A stretch of DNA of 64,000 nt, taken from NCBI GenBank assembly GCA_021847245.1, contig JAJZUC010000002.1:1-64000 (forward strand), written 5' to 3'. Each line of letters opens with the position of its first letter. The first letter of the stretch is position 1. Origin of the DNA: Deltaproteobacteria bacterium (GTDB taxonomy: Bacteria; Desulfobacterota; Desulfuromonadia; Geobacterales; Geobacteraceae). The notes under the pieces were generated by a model. That model was given only the letters and a program-made list of their open reading frames with translations. It had not been told where the DNA came from and searched no databases. Positions 15,700 to 24,139 of the stretch are shown here, in pieces. The translations under genes were made by a program, and so were the position numbers.

Positions 15700-16821
15700 T
15701 TAGATTACTCCCGGATTCAGCTTGGCGATGACCGGCTCGCCGCCGCGCGGTGCCCAGACCTTGTCGGGCTGCGGGCAGATCTCGCGGATCGCCGCTTCCT
15801 CCGAGGCCATGTAGACGAAGTCGTCCTTGGTCGCGCAGACCAGCGGACGGAGCTTAACCCGGTCGTTGAGGCCGATGAGCCCCTCGTTGCTGGCAAAGAG
15901 AATGGCGAAGGGGCCGTTGAGCAGCGCGCTGCCGTAAACCTGGCGGATAGCGGTCAGCAGCTGGCGCTCGTCGTCGGGAAGCGCATCGATGATGTCCCAG
16001 AAGGGGGAGGCCATGGCGAGGCTCGCCAGTTCCGGGGTAAGCCCGTGCTTGCGGATCAGGAGGTCGAGGGTATAGGCGACGACCTCGGTGTCGGTCAGCA
16101 TGGTGCAGAGATAGCCGTACATTTCCAGGTAACGCTTGTTGATCCCGTAAGAGGAAATCTCCCCGTTATGGACGATGGACCAGTCGAGGAGGGTAAACGG
16201 ATGGGCGCCCCCCCACCATCCCGGGGTGTTGGTCGGGAAGCGGTTGTGGGCGGTCCAGATATACCCCCTGTACTCTTCGAGCCGGAAGAAATCGGCGATC
16301 TCCTCGGGGTAACCGACCCCCTTGAAGGCCCCCATGTTCTTGCCGGAGGAGACGACGAACGCCCCCTCGATCTCGTTGTTGACGGCCATGACGTGACGGA
16401 CGACGACGTCTTCGTCGGTCATCTTCTGGAATTCGATTGCTTCCCGGTACTCCGGCGTCTCCAGCGGTTTCACGAAGTAACGCTTGAAGACGGGCGGATT
16501 GACGATGGCCGGCGTGCGGCGCGTCGGGATCTCCTCATGCTGCTCGACGAAGAAGTGGCGCTCCAGGTACTCCTCGGTAAGCTGCAGGGCCATGCCGCTC
16601 TCGTACATGAGGTGGAAGGCGAAGAACTCCTTGTAGTCGGGATAAATCCCGTAAGCGGCGAAACCGCCGCCAAGCCCGTTCCCCCGGTCGTGCATGAGGG
16701 CGATCGATTTGATGATGACTTCTCCACCGACGAGGGCCCCCGATTTGGAGATGAATCCGGTCAGGCCGCAGTTGGAGATGTCTTTCTGGAAGTTGTGGGT
16801 CGGTTTGCGCGTTGCGTTCAT
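15700..16821 (-). CDS. Glutamate synthase glutaminase-domain protein
   Basis: 373 residues, a class II (Ntn-type) glutamine amidotransferase. The likely nucleophile Cys is in ISNCGLTGF near residue 18, so about 17 residues would have to be removed for it to become N-terminal. Other motifs are HNRFPTNTPGWWGGAHPF and VHNGEISSYG, which bind glutamine. It supplies ammonia to the FMN synthase subunit encoded upstream. Confidence 0.88.
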   Translation of the reverse strand: MNATRKPTHNFQKDISNCGLTGFISKSGALVGGEVIIKSIALMHDRGNGLGGGFAAYGIYPDYKEFFAFHLMYESGMALQLTEEYLERHFFVEQHEEIPTRRTPAIVNPPVFKRYFVKPLETPEYREAIEFQKMTDEDVVVRHVMAVNNEIEGAFVVSSGKNMGAFKGVGYPEEIADFFRLEEYRGYIWTAHNRFPTNTPGWWGGAHPFTLLDWSIVHNGEISSYGINKRYLEMYGYLCTMLTDTEVVAYTLDLLIRKHGLTPELASLAMASPFWDIIDALPDDERQLLTAIRQVYGSALLNGPFAILFASNEGLIGLNDRVKLRPLVCATKDDFVYMASEEAAIREICPQPDKVWAPRGGEPVIAKLNPGVI

Positions 16822-16868
16822 AGTTCGAACCTCTGTCTGGTCATGGCGAATCGCGAGGAGGAAGCGGG

Positions 16869-18179
16869 TCAGTGCCCGACGGCCAGGGCCGGCGCCCCGG
16901 TATCCGTAACCTTGCCGGCGGGGGCGAACAGGGTGCTCCGCAACTCCTTCGGCAGGTGGACGAAGCCGAAATCGGGAGCGAGAAGCTGCTCCTTGAACGG
17001 GGCGATGTCCACCTTGTCGCGGATGAGCCCGGCGAAGATCCCGGCGCGGTCGACGGCACCCACCAGCACGGCACCTGCGAGCAGATTATCCTTGATGACG
17101 ATCTTGCGGTAGAGATAGTTTTCCTGGTCCAGGTACGTGAGGATCTCGAACTCCTTCGGCTCCTGCGGGTTGGTGATCCCCATGGAGATGGTCGGCACCT
17201 TGAAGAGCTCGATGGAGTTCATGGCGATCCCCCCCGCGTACTCCTTGGTGCCGCCGGCCATGCTGGCCCCGGCGATGTCTCCCTGGATGTAGGCGTCGGG
17301 CCAGATCGGCATCGGGTTCTTGACGCCGGTGAAGAAGTCCCTGGCCTCGGCCACGTCGCCGGCGGCAAATACACCCTTGATGCTGGTTTCCATCCGGTCG
17401 TCGACCACGATGCCGCGGTTCACTTCAATGCCGCTCCCCTTCAGGAACGTACAGGCGGGTCGCACCCCGATGGCGACGACGACCGTGTCGCAAGGGATGA
17501 AGTCGCCGGAACGGAGCGTGACCCCGGTGATGTCCGCCCCTTCCCCTTCGATCCGGACCACCGTGTCTTCGGTGAGGACCTCGATGCCGTTGGCCTTCAT
17601 CTTCTTGGCGACGATCCGTCCCGCGGGCCGATCGAAGGCCATGGAGAGGATACGGTCGGCCAGTTCCACGATGGTGATCTGTTTGCCGAGGAGGTGAAGC
17701 CCCTCGGCCGCCTTGAGCCCGATGAGGCCGCCGCCGATGACGACGACCTTCCCGATGTCGTTGGCAACCCCCTTGATCTTGGCGGCATCGTCCCAGGTGG
17801 TGAAGGTGAAGATCCGCTCCTTATCCGCCATCCCCTCAATGGGGGGGACGAACGGGTCGCCGCCGGTGGCGATGAGGAGCCGGTCGTAAGCGATGGTGTC
17901 GCCCGCGGCAAGCCTGACTTTTCGGGCTTGCGCGTCGAGGCCGACCACCTCGGAGTCGAGGAGGAGATTGACCCGGTTCTTCTCGTAGAAATCCTCGGGA
18001 AGGTAGGCCATCCGCTTCTCCGTCACGACTCCGCCCAGGAGGTAGGAGATGAGGGGGCGGCCGTAGGCGACATGGCGCTCACGGGAGATGACGGTGATGT
18101 TTCCGCTCTGGTCGATGCTTCTGATCCCCCGGACGGCGCCGACGGCGGCCACGGAGTTTCCGATGATCACGTAGTTCAT
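16869..18179 (-). CDS. FAD-dependent NAD(P)H oxidoreductase of the glutamate synthase cluster
   Basis: 436 residues, pyridine nucleotide-disulphide oxidoreductase fold. The FAD Rossmann motif at the N-terminus is IIGNSVAAVGAVRGIRSID, the second dinucleotide motif is VVIGGGLIGLKAAEGL near residue 150, and GVFAAGDVAEA is the second FAD contact. It probably feeds electrons from NAD(P)H through the neighbouring ferredoxin to the FMN subunit. The true start is ATG 18179, overlapping the ferredoxin stop by four bases; a longer frame upstream of it is the shadow of that gene. Confidence 0.88.
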   Translation of the reverse strand: MNYVIIGNSVAAVGAVRGIRSIDQSGNITVISRERHVAYGRPLISYLLGGVVTEKRMAYLPEDFYEKNRVNLLLDSEVVGLDAQARKVRLAAGDTIAYDRLLIATGGDPFVPPIEGMADKERIFTFTTWDDAAKIKGVANDIGKVVVIGGGLIGLKAAEGLHLLGKQITIVELADRILSMAFDRPAGRIVAKKMKANGIEVLTEDTVVRIEGEGADITGVTLRSGDFIPCDTVVVAIGVRPACTFLKGSGIEVNRGIVVDDRMETSIKGVFAAGDVAEARDFFTGVKNPMPIWPDAYIQGDIAGASMAGGTKEYAGGIAMNSIELFKVPTISMGITNPQEPKEFEILTYLDQENYLYRKIVIKDNLLAGAVLVGAVDRAGIFAGLIRDKVDIAPFKEQLLAPDFGFVHLPKELRSTLFAPAGKVTDTGAPALAVGH

Positions 18180-18625
18180 TTCTGGCTCCCCTCCTTGTAA
18201 ACAAGCGCGCGGTTGGGGCAGGCATCGACGCAGGCCGGGCTCTTGCGGTCCGGGCAGAGGTCGCACTTGTTCGCCTTCTTTTTGGTGAGATTGCGCTGGA
18301 TGGCACCGTAGGGACAGGCCATGACGCACGACCAGCAGCCGACGCACTGTTCGGTGTCGACCCGGACGACCCCGTTGTCGAGTTTCTGGATGGCGCCCGA
18401 GATGCAGGCCCGCATGCAGTCGGGCTCGTCGCAGTGGCGGCAGGTGGTGGAGAAGGAGACGATGCCGCCGTCCCACTCCTCGACCGTGCAGCGCGAGATG
18501 GGGCGAAGCGGTTCGTGGAGGAATGCCTTGACCGGGTCCTTCGACTGGGAGTGCTCGGTGATGCAGGCCACCTCGCAGAGGTGACAGCCGATGCAGGCGT
18601 CTTCGAGAGTGTAGATTCGCTTCAT
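18176..18625 (-). CDS. 4Fe-4S ferredoxin of the glutamate synthase cluster
   Basis: 149 residues with Cys clusters for several 4Fe-4S centres: CIGCHLCEVAC, CRHCDEPDCMRAC, CVGCWSCVMACP and CDLCPDRKSPACVDACP. The pattern is that of the electron-transfer subunits of the DMSO reductase iron-sulphur family. It sits between the FMN and FAD subunit genes with three bases or an overlap on each side, so it likely carries electrons between them. Confidence 0.9.
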   Translation of the reverse strand: MKRIYTLEDACIGCHLCEVACITEHSQSKDPVKAFLHEPLRPISRCTVEEWDGGIVSFSTTCRHCDEPDCMRACISGAIQKLDNGVVRVDTEQCVGCWSCVMACPYGAIQRNLTKKKANKCDLCPDRKSPACVDACPNRALVYKEGSQK

Positions 18626-18628
18626 GTT

Positions 18629-20158
18629 CTATTCTCCAGCGGGCATCACGCCCAGAAGATTCAGGTCTTTTTCGGAGAGCCCCACCGCCCGGAGCTTGTA
18701 GCGGTTGCCGCGCAGCGACTCCAGGGCATTGAGCCCCATGCCGCCGAGGATCTCCTTCATCTCGTGGCCCCAGGCGTGGATCAGGTTCACCAGTCGCTCG
18801 GCGCCGAGCTCCGGATTGAGCCTCTTGGCGAGGTAGGGATTGTTGGTGGTGATCCCCCAGGGGCACTTGCCGGTGTAGCAGCGCTGGCAGAGGGTGCAGC
18901 CGAGGGCAAGGAGGGTCGAGGTGCCGAGGTTGATGGCATCGGCGCCGAGGGCGATCGCCTTGATGGCGTCTCCCGAGGAGCGGACCCCGCCGCCGACCAC
19001 GATGGAAACCTGGTTCCTGATCCCTTCATCCCGCAGGCGCGAATCGACGGCGGCAAGGCCGAGTTCCATCGGGATCCCGACGTTGTCGCGGATGACCTGG
19101 GGTGCTGCGCCGGTCCCCCCCCGGAAGCCGTCGATGGTGATGATGTCGGCGCCGGCCCGGGCCACGCCGGAGGCGATGGCCGCCACATGGTGAACCGCCG
19201 CGATCTTGACCGACACCGGCTTCTCGTAGTTGGTCGCCTCCTTCAGGGCGAAGATCAGCTGACGCAGGTCCTCGATGGAGTAAATGTCATGATGGGGGGC
19301 CGGCGAGATGGCGTCGGAGCCCATGGGGATCATCCGGGTCTCGGAGATCTCGCTGTTGACCTTCTCCCCCGGGAGGTGCCCGCCGATTCCCGGCTTCGCC
19401 CCCTGGCCGACCTTGATCTCGATCCCGACGCCGGCGTTCAGGTACTGCTCGCTGACGCCGAACCGCCCCGAAGCCACCTGGACGATGACGTTCTTGCCGT
19501 ACTGGTAGAGATCCTTGTGGAGCCCCCCCTCACCGGTGTTGTAAAGGGTGCCGAGTTCCTGGGCCGCTGCCGCCATTGCCTTGTGGGCGTTGAGGTTCAG
19601 AGCCCCGTAGCTCATGGCGGAGAAGATGAAGGGGTACTCCAGCTTCAGCTGCGGGGTGAGCTTCGTGGCGAGTTTCGGCTTCCCCGTCTGCTCGTCCCTC
19701 ACCACCTCGATGGCGTGGGGCTTCTTGCCGAGGTAGGTCCGCAGCTCCATCGGCTCCCGGAGCGGGTCGATGGACGGGTTGGTCACCTGGGAGGCGTCGA
19801 GGAGCATGTGGTCCCAGTAGATGGGATACTTTGCCGGGTTCCCCATGGCCGCCAGGAGGATGCCGCCGGTGTCGGCCTGGGCGTAGAGGTTGCGGATGTG
19901 GGGGCCGGACCACGACTCGTTCCGCTTGAAGGCCTCCTCGTTGGCGCGGATGGTGATGGCGCCGGTGGGGCAGAGGGCGGAGCAGCGGCGACAGCCGATG
20001 CAGAGGGTGTTGTCCTCGGTCAGGACATCAGCCTCTTCCTGGTACGCGTGGACCTCGTAGGCGCACTGGCGGACGCAGACCTTGCAGCGGATGCACTTGG
20101 CATCGCTGCGGTCGATGATGAATTCGTTGAACGACTCTGTGACGGTTTTGTACAGCAC
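18629..20158 (-). CDS. gltB: Glutamate synthase FMN-binding (synthase) subunit with N-terminal ferredoxin domain
   Basis: 509 residues. Residues 15-65 hold two 4Fe-4S motifs (CIRCKVCVRQC, CIGCRRCSALCP). The rest is the FMN TIM barrel that makes glutamate from 2-oxoglutarate and ammonia: FSAMSYGALN, GEGG, GQGAKPGIGGHLPG, IDGFRGGTGAAP and GGGVRSSGDAIKA, then CTLCQRCYTGKCPWG for the 3Fe-4S-type cluster. The start is GTG 20158, six bases after AGGAGGT (20165-20171); an in-frame ATG at 20200 lies upstream of that site. It is the first gene of a five-gene operon behind a -24/-12 promoter. Confidence 0.92.
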   Translation of the reverse strand: MLYKTVTESFNEFIIDRSDAKCIRCKVCVRQCAYEVHAYQEEADVLTEDNTLCIGCRRCSALCPTGAITIRANEEAFKRNESWSGPHIRNLYAQADTGGILLAAMGNPAKYPIYWDHMLLDASQVTNPSIDPLREPMELRTYLGKKPHAIEVVRDEQTGKPKLATKLTPQLKLEYPFIFSAMSYGALNLNAHKAMAAAAQELGTLYNTGEGGLHKDLYQYGKNVIVQVASGRFGVSEQYLNAGVGIEIKVGQGAKPGIGGHLPGEKVNSEISETRMIPMGSDAISPAPHHDIYSIEDLRQLIFALKEATNYEKPVSVKIAAVHHVAAIASGVARAGADIITIDGFRGGTGAAPQVIRDNVGIPMELGLAAVDSRLRDEGIRNQVSIVVGGGVRSSGDAIKAIALGADAINLGTSTLLALGCTLCQRCYTGKCPWGITTNNPYLAKRLNPELGAERLVNLIHAWGHEMKEILGGMGLNALESLRGNRYKLRAVGLSEKDLNLLGVMPAGE

Positions 20159-20224
20159 CTTGGGACCTCCTGGATGGGGGGGAGTGTGTTTCGGGTACAC
20201 TCGTGCCTCGTGGACACCTCACAT

Positions 20225-20240
20225 TGCGATAGGTGTGCCA
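20225..20240 (-). promoter_or_regulatory. Sigma-54-like promoter of the glutamate synthase operon
   Basis: On the minus strand TGGCACACCTATCGCA has a perfect -24 box (TGGCAC), exact GG-N10-GC spacing, and a -12 box with one mismatch (TCGCA for TTGCA). It is about 67 bases upstream of the GTG start. Confidence 0.7.
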
Positions 20241-20247
20241 TTTATCT

Positions 20248-20262
20248 AGTTGTCGGACAACT
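20248..20262. promoter_or_regulatory. 15-bp palindrome with a GntR/FadR-type core
   Basis: AGTTGTC-G-GACAACT is a perfect 7+1+7 palindrome just upstream of the -24 box of the glutamate synthase promoter. Its core TTGTCGGACAA fits the TNGTNNNACNA pattern of FadR-subfamily GntR regulators. No gntR gene is in the window, so the binding protein is unknown. Confidence 0.6.
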
Positions 20263-20458
20263 TAAGTGCGGCTATCGCATAACATCCCGACTCTGCGGAA
20301 AAAACAGGGCCGCGAGCGGAGCGATTTGTTGCTGTTGCCATGCCGACATGGAAGATGAATTGGCGAGTTTGCTGCCGGGTAGGGTAGATCGAGCGGGTAC
20401 GCAGAGTATAAATATTACACTGAAGGTCGGTTTCGGTTCCTTTGTCCGGGAAGAGGCC
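20263..20458. other. Intergenic region between glutamate synthase operon and PilZ gene
   Basis: About 200 bases with no ORF I can support. It contains a minor dyad CCATG-CCGA-CATGG near 20338-20352 and AT-rich stretches. It may hold further activator sites for the sigma-54 promoter; none is clear. Confidence 0.4.
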
Positions 20459-21451
20459 TCAGTGCCAGGGGATTGCCGAACGGTACTTTTTGATTTCCCG
20501 TTCGTAATCCTGCTCGATCTCTCCCTTGGGGCCGGTGAGACGCGAGATGGCGAGGAGTGCCAGGACGATCAGGATGACAGCTATCAGGGCGGCGGCGAAG
20601 ACGATCCGCCGCAGCCGCATCCGCCGGGCGTACTCCGTGTACTCCAGGTCAGTGATCCTGATGGCGTTGCCGCGAAGGGAGCGGAGATGTTCCAGTTGGA
20701 CCAGCGAAACGAATTTGACAATGGCGTCCCGATCGCGCTCGTCGATGCAGAAAAAGTGAAGGGCCGTGCCGAAGAGGGGGGGCTCTCCGTCCCGGGTCCG
20801 GACCTGGCCGACGTGAACGACCTGCCCGATTACCGAAATCGTCGTCGGCTGTTCCAGCGGCAGAAAAAGTTCCAGGGGAAGGAGGTCGCCGACGGCAAAC
20901 TGCTCGTGGGTCCTGATCCGAATCCCCGAGCCGCTTATGTTTGCCGCAACCGGTGCAGGGTGGCCGGCGGGGCGTCCCCCGGACAGGTCGGCACCGGCAG
21001 GAAGGGACGGAAGATCGCCGCCGGCGTCAGGAGGGCCGTAGCGCCCGGCTTCCCACCGGGCCCTGATTTCGCCGGCCGGCTCTCCCCTGGGGAGGCGATA
21101 GCGGAGCGGGATGTAGGCATCGATGCGGTAGAATTCCCTGAGCTCGTCCGGGACGACCTCTCCGATGAGCCGGGCCGAGATCTTCGCCCCCGCTGGTTCG
21201 CCGACGATAATCGACCGACAGCAGTAGGCGCTACCACCCTGGCCGAGGCGCAGATCGAGAATCGTGCCGACATCGGTCCTGACACCCTCGGGGAGGGCAT
21301 CGCGGGAGAGCTGGAACTCCACGAGGTCTTCCTCGAAGAGGGTGATGACCGCCCAGTCGCTGAAGGCGGGAGCCTCGGAGCGCGGAAAACGGACCTCCAC
21401 CCGGAGCCCGACATCGAAATACTTGTAGTAGTTGGGCGGCTGTTCCTTCAT
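20459..21451 (-). CDS. PilZ-domain (c-di-GMP-binding) membrane-anchored protein
   Basis: 330 residues. The N-terminal part resembles a YcgR-like flagellar-brake domain. The middle has the PilZ signatures: an EFYRIDAYIPLRYR stretch with spaced arginines and NISGSG, which matches (D/N)xSxxG. Near the C-terminus is one membrane helix (VFAAALIAVILIVLALLAIS) followed by a charged tail. It probably changes activity on c-di-GMP binding; the target is unknown. It starts six bases after the DUF1858 gene stop, so the two form an operon. Confidence 0.82.
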   Translation of the reverse strand: MKEQPPNYYKYFDVGLRVEVRFPRSEAPAFSDWAVITLFEEDLVEFQLSRDALPEGVRTDVGTILDLRLGQGGSAYCCRSIIVGEPAGAKISARLIGEVVPDELREFYRIDAYIPLRYRLPRGEPAGEIRARWEAGRYGPPDAGGDLPSLPAGADLSGGRPAGHPAPVAANISGSGIRIRTHEQFAVGDLLPLELFLPLEQPTTISVIGQVVHVGQVRTRDGEPPLFGTALHFFCIDERDRDAIVKFVSLVQLEHLRSLRGNAIRITDLEYTEYARRMRLRRIVFAAALIAVILIVLALLAISRLTGPKGEIEQDYEREIKKYRSAIPWH

Positions 21452-21457
21452 GAATGG

Positions 21458-21652
21458 TCAGGATGAGATCGCTTCGTTGAGTTCTTTGAGAAGCAGGACA
21501 AGGTCGGTTTTGTGGACGCCGGCACCGTGTTCCAGCTGTTCGTAGTCGGCCACCTGGCATTCGTAGCAGTCCAGGCCGTACTTCTCGAAAACCTTGAGCG
21601 TTGCGGGGTACGCGCGGACGATTTCGCCGATGGTCATTTCCTTGGTGATCAT
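21458..21652 (-). CDS. DUF1858 small protein (first paralogue)
   Basis: 64 residues: MTIGEIVRAYPATLKVFEKYGLDCYECQ is the DUF1858 hallmark, with two Cys spaced CxxC. Such small proteins or domains occur with hybrid-cluster and disulphide-reductase proteins; the biochemical role is not established. AGGAGG precedes the ATG. A second copy is at 41717. Confidence 0.85.
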   Translation of the reverse strand: MITKEMTIGEIVRAYPATLKVFEKYGLDCYECQVADYEQLEHGAGVHKTDLVLLLKELNEAISS

Positions 21653-21744
21653 CGCATCCTCCTGGGTGGCGGTCCGCGGGGCGGATCGAAGACCGATAGT
21701 ACATCTATCGGCTGGAATGGGGGGAAGCTTTAGGGGCCGGGTAT

Positions 21745-21784
21745 GGAAAAGGCGAGGAATACCACGGTAGACCTCGCCTTTTCC
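21745..21784 (-). terminator. Hairpin terminator downstream of aspC
   Basis: GGAAAAGGCGAGG (21745-21757) is perfectly complementary to CCTCGCCTTTTCC (21772-21784). The T run lies inside the stem. It follows the aspC stop and lies upstream of the DUF1858 gene. Confidence 0.7.
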
Positions 21785-21829
21785 GTCACGGTAGCAGAAG
21801 AGCCACCCCTTTGCAACGGTGCCTGTACG

Positions 21830-23029
21830 TTACTTCAGATTCCGTATGGCCTCCTCGATCCGGTCGAGACCCTTCTTGATGGTCTCAAGGCTCGTGGCAT
21901 AGGAGAGCCTGGCATAGCGATCGTCGCCAAAGGCAACGCCCGGCACGAGGGCGACCTTGGCGTCTTCCAGAAGGTATGCGGCGAAGTCGGAGGAGTTGGC
22001 GATCTTCTTCCCTGCCGGCGTGGTCTTGCCGTAGACGCCGGAGAAGTTGGGGAAGGCGTAGAAGGCGCCGGTGGACCTGAAGCAGGTAACCCCGGGAATG
22101 GCGTTCAGCCGGTCGACGATGTAGGTGCGCCGCTTCTCGAACTCTATCACCATGGCCGCCACGGCATCCTGGGGGCCGTTGAGCGCCTCGACGGACGCCT
22201 TCTGGGCGATGGAGGTGGCGTTGGAGGTCGACTGGGACTGCATCTTGGTCATGGCCCCCATCAGCTCCTTCGGTCCGCAGGCGTAGCCGATCCGCCAGCC
22301 GGTCATGGAATAGGCCTTGGATACGCCGTTGACGATGATGGTGCGGTCCTTGAGCTCCGGGCAGGCCATGGGGATGTTGCAGAACTCCAGCCCGTCATAA
22401 AGGAGCTTTTCGTAGATGTCGTCGGATACGATCAGCACGTGGGGGTGCTTGAGGAGGACGGCGGCAAGGGCCTTCAGTTCGTCCTTCGTGTAGGTGGAAC
22501 CGGTCGGGTTGCAGGGGGAGTTGAGGATCACGTACCTGGTCCGCGGGGTGATCGTCTTCTCGAGCTGCTCCGGGGTGATCTTGAAGCCGGTGGACTCGTC
22601 GGTCATGATGAAAACCGGCGTGCCGCCGGCCAGGACGATCTGGTCGGGATAGGAGACCCAGTAGGGGCCCGGGATGATCACCTCGTCCCCTTCCTGGATC
22701 AGGGCCTGGGAGATGTTGTACAGGGTGTGCTTGGCGCCGCAGGCGACCGAGATCTCGTCACGGGTGTAGTCGAGGCCGTGGTCGCGCTTCATCTTGGCGA
22801 TGATGGCGTCCTTGAGGTCGTCGGCGCCCCCCACCGGCATGTATTTGGTGAAACCTGCGTCGATGGCCTTCTTCCCGGCTTCCTTGATGTTGGCGGGGGT
22901 GTCGAAGTCCGGCTCGCCGGCCCCGAAGCCGACGACGTCGACCCCTTGCGCCTTCAGTGCCTTGGCCTTGGCGTCGATGGACAGGGTAGGGGAAGGCTGG
23001 ATCTTGTTGACGCGATCTGCAAGTTTCAT
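21830..23029 (-). CDS. aspC: Aspartate aminotransferase (class I/II, PLP)
   Basis: 399 residues, a PLP-dependent aminotransferase interconverting aspartate/2-oxoglutarate and oxaloacetate/glutamate. Visible are GAGEPDFDTPANIKEAG, NSPCNPTGSTY, VSDDIYEKLLYDG and the PLP lysine in NGVSKAYSMTGWRIGYACG. The I-gamma subgroup (IQPSPTLSIDAKAK at the N-terminus) is typical. AAAGGAGG lies upstream of the ATG. It produces or consumes the glutamate made by the nearby glutamate synthase, though it is separately transcribed. Confidence 0.93.
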   Translation of the reverse strand: MKLADRVNKIQPSPTLSIDAKAKALKAQGVDVVGFGAGEPDFDTPANIKEAGKKAIDAGFTKYMPVGGADDLKDAIIAKMKRDHGLDYTRDEISVACGAKHTLYNISQALIQEGDEVIIPGPYWVSYPDQIVLAGGTPVFIMTDESTGFKITPEQLEKTITPRTRYVILNSPCNPTGSTYTKDELKALAAVLLKHPHVLIVSDDIYEKLLYDGLEFCNIPMACPELKDRTIIVNGVSKAYSMTGWRIGYACGPKELMGAMTKMQSQSTSNATSIAQKASVEALNGPQDAVAAMVIEFEKRRTYIVDRLNAIPGVTCFRSTGAFYAFPNFSGVYGKTTPAGKKIANSSDFAAYLLEDAKVALVPGVAFGDDRYARLSYATSLETIKKGLDRIEEAIRNLK

Positions 23030-23073
23030 TGTTCCCTCCTTTGGGTAATAGGATGACCCGCAGGGGCCATTCC

Positions 23074-23568
23074 TTATCGGTTGATGGTGGCGAACTTCGC
23101 CTTGAGCGCCTCCCGCACCAGTGGCGGGACGAGGCTGTCGACGGGGCCGTTCAGGGAGCTTACTTCCTTGACGATGGACGACGAAAGGTAGCCGTAGGGA
23201 ACCGAGGTCATCATGAAGAGCGTTTCCACTTCCTGGGAGATGCTCCGGTTCATCTGGGCGATCTGAAATTCGTACTCGAAGTCCGAGATGGCCCGCAGCC
23301 CCCGGATGATGACCGTTGCCTTCTGGGAAAGGACGTAATCTACCAGAAGGCCGTCGAAGGTGTCAACCCTCGCCCGGGCGTTGTCGGCCAGGACGCGCTG
23401 GATCATATCGACCCGTTCGTCGATGGTGAAGAGGGAGTTCTTGGCCGAATTGCGGGCCACCGCGACGATGATCTGATCGAAGATTCTGAGACCGCGGTCG
23501 ATGATGTCGAGGTGTCCGTAGGTTATCGGGTCGAAGGAGCCGGGGTAGACGGCGATTTTTCTAGGCAT
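23074..23568 (-). CDS. coaD: Phosphopantetheine adenylyltransferase
   Basis: 164 residues. It makes dephospho-CoA from 4'-phosphopantetheine and ATP. The nucleotidyltransferase motif YPGSFDPITYGHLDII is at the N-terminus and VPYGYLSSSIVKEVSSL near the C-terminus matches the ISSTxVR-type motif. ATG 23568 was chosen since MPRKIAVYPGSFDP is the family N-terminus; the longer frame overlaps rsmD. It overlaps rsmD by eight bases. Confidence 0.94.
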   Translation of the reverse strand: MPRKIAVYPGSFDPITYGHLDIIDRGLRIFDQIIVAVARNSAKNSLFTIDERVDMIQRVLADNARARVDTFDGLLVDYVLSQKATVIIRGLRAISDFEYEFQIAQMNRSISQEVETLFMMTSVPYGYLSSSIVKEVSSLNGPVDSLVPPLVREALKAKFATINR

Positions 23569-24139
23569 GGTCGATGGAAGCCCCTTTCCGGAAGAATGAG
23601 AGGGCGGTGTCGCCGTAAACCCTTCGGTCGAACATCCGCAGGGGGCCGAACTCGGTGCCAATCTCTTCATCATCGGCGGTTTCGGCCGTTATGATCGTTT
23701 CGTCGGTCACCAGCGGCGAGCAGGCAAGCCGCTCGAGCACCCGCTCGGTCATGCCGAGCCGGTAAGGGGGGTCAAGAAGAACGAGCCGAAACGGCCGGCC
23801 CGCTTTTTCCAGGGTGCCGATGGCCGCGGTCGCATCCTTCACGAGCACCGTGCCGCGGCCGGCAAAGCCGAGCGCTTCCAGGTTCTTCCTGACCGTCGCT
23901 GCCGACTCCCGGTGGTTGTCGACGAAGACCGTCTCGCAGCCGCCGCGGCTCAGCGCCTCGATGCCGAGGCTTCCCGTCCCGGCGAAGATGTCGAGGGTCC
24001 GAATACCGTCGAAATTTCCCAGAAGGGAGCCGAGGATGCTGAAGAGGGCCTCCTTCACCCGGTCGGCGGTCGGTCTCAACCGTTCCCCCGGTGGCGCGGA
24101 GAGCCGGCGACCCCGCGCGGTGCCGCTGATCACGCGCAC
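23561..24139 (-). CDS. rsmD: 16S rRNA (guanine(966)-N(2))-methyltransferase RsmD
   Basis: 192 residues. It methylates G966 of 16S rRNA. MRVISGTARGRRL is the characteristic N-terminus, LDIFAGTGSLGIEALSRG is the SAM-binding motif and LLDPPYRLG is the catalytic (D/N)PPY loop. It begins with GTG 24139, inside the end of the aldolase-like gene, and overlaps coaD, a pairing common in bacteria. Confidence 0.93.
   Translation of the reverse strand: MRVISGTARGRRLSAPPGERLRPTADRVKEALFSILGSLLGNFDGIRTLDIFAGTGSLGIEALSRGGCETVFVDNHRESAATVRKNLEALGFAGRGTVLVKDATAAIGTLEKAGRPFRLVLLDPPYRLGMTERVLERLACSPLVTDETIITAETADDEEIGTEFGPLRMFDRRVYGDTALSFFRKGASIDHA

Noticed and set aside
18434-21466. 1010-codon ORF opposite the glutamate synthase and PilZ genes
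   Set aside because: It is antisense to several well-identified genes; long antisense frames are common at this GC content and the protein shows no family features.
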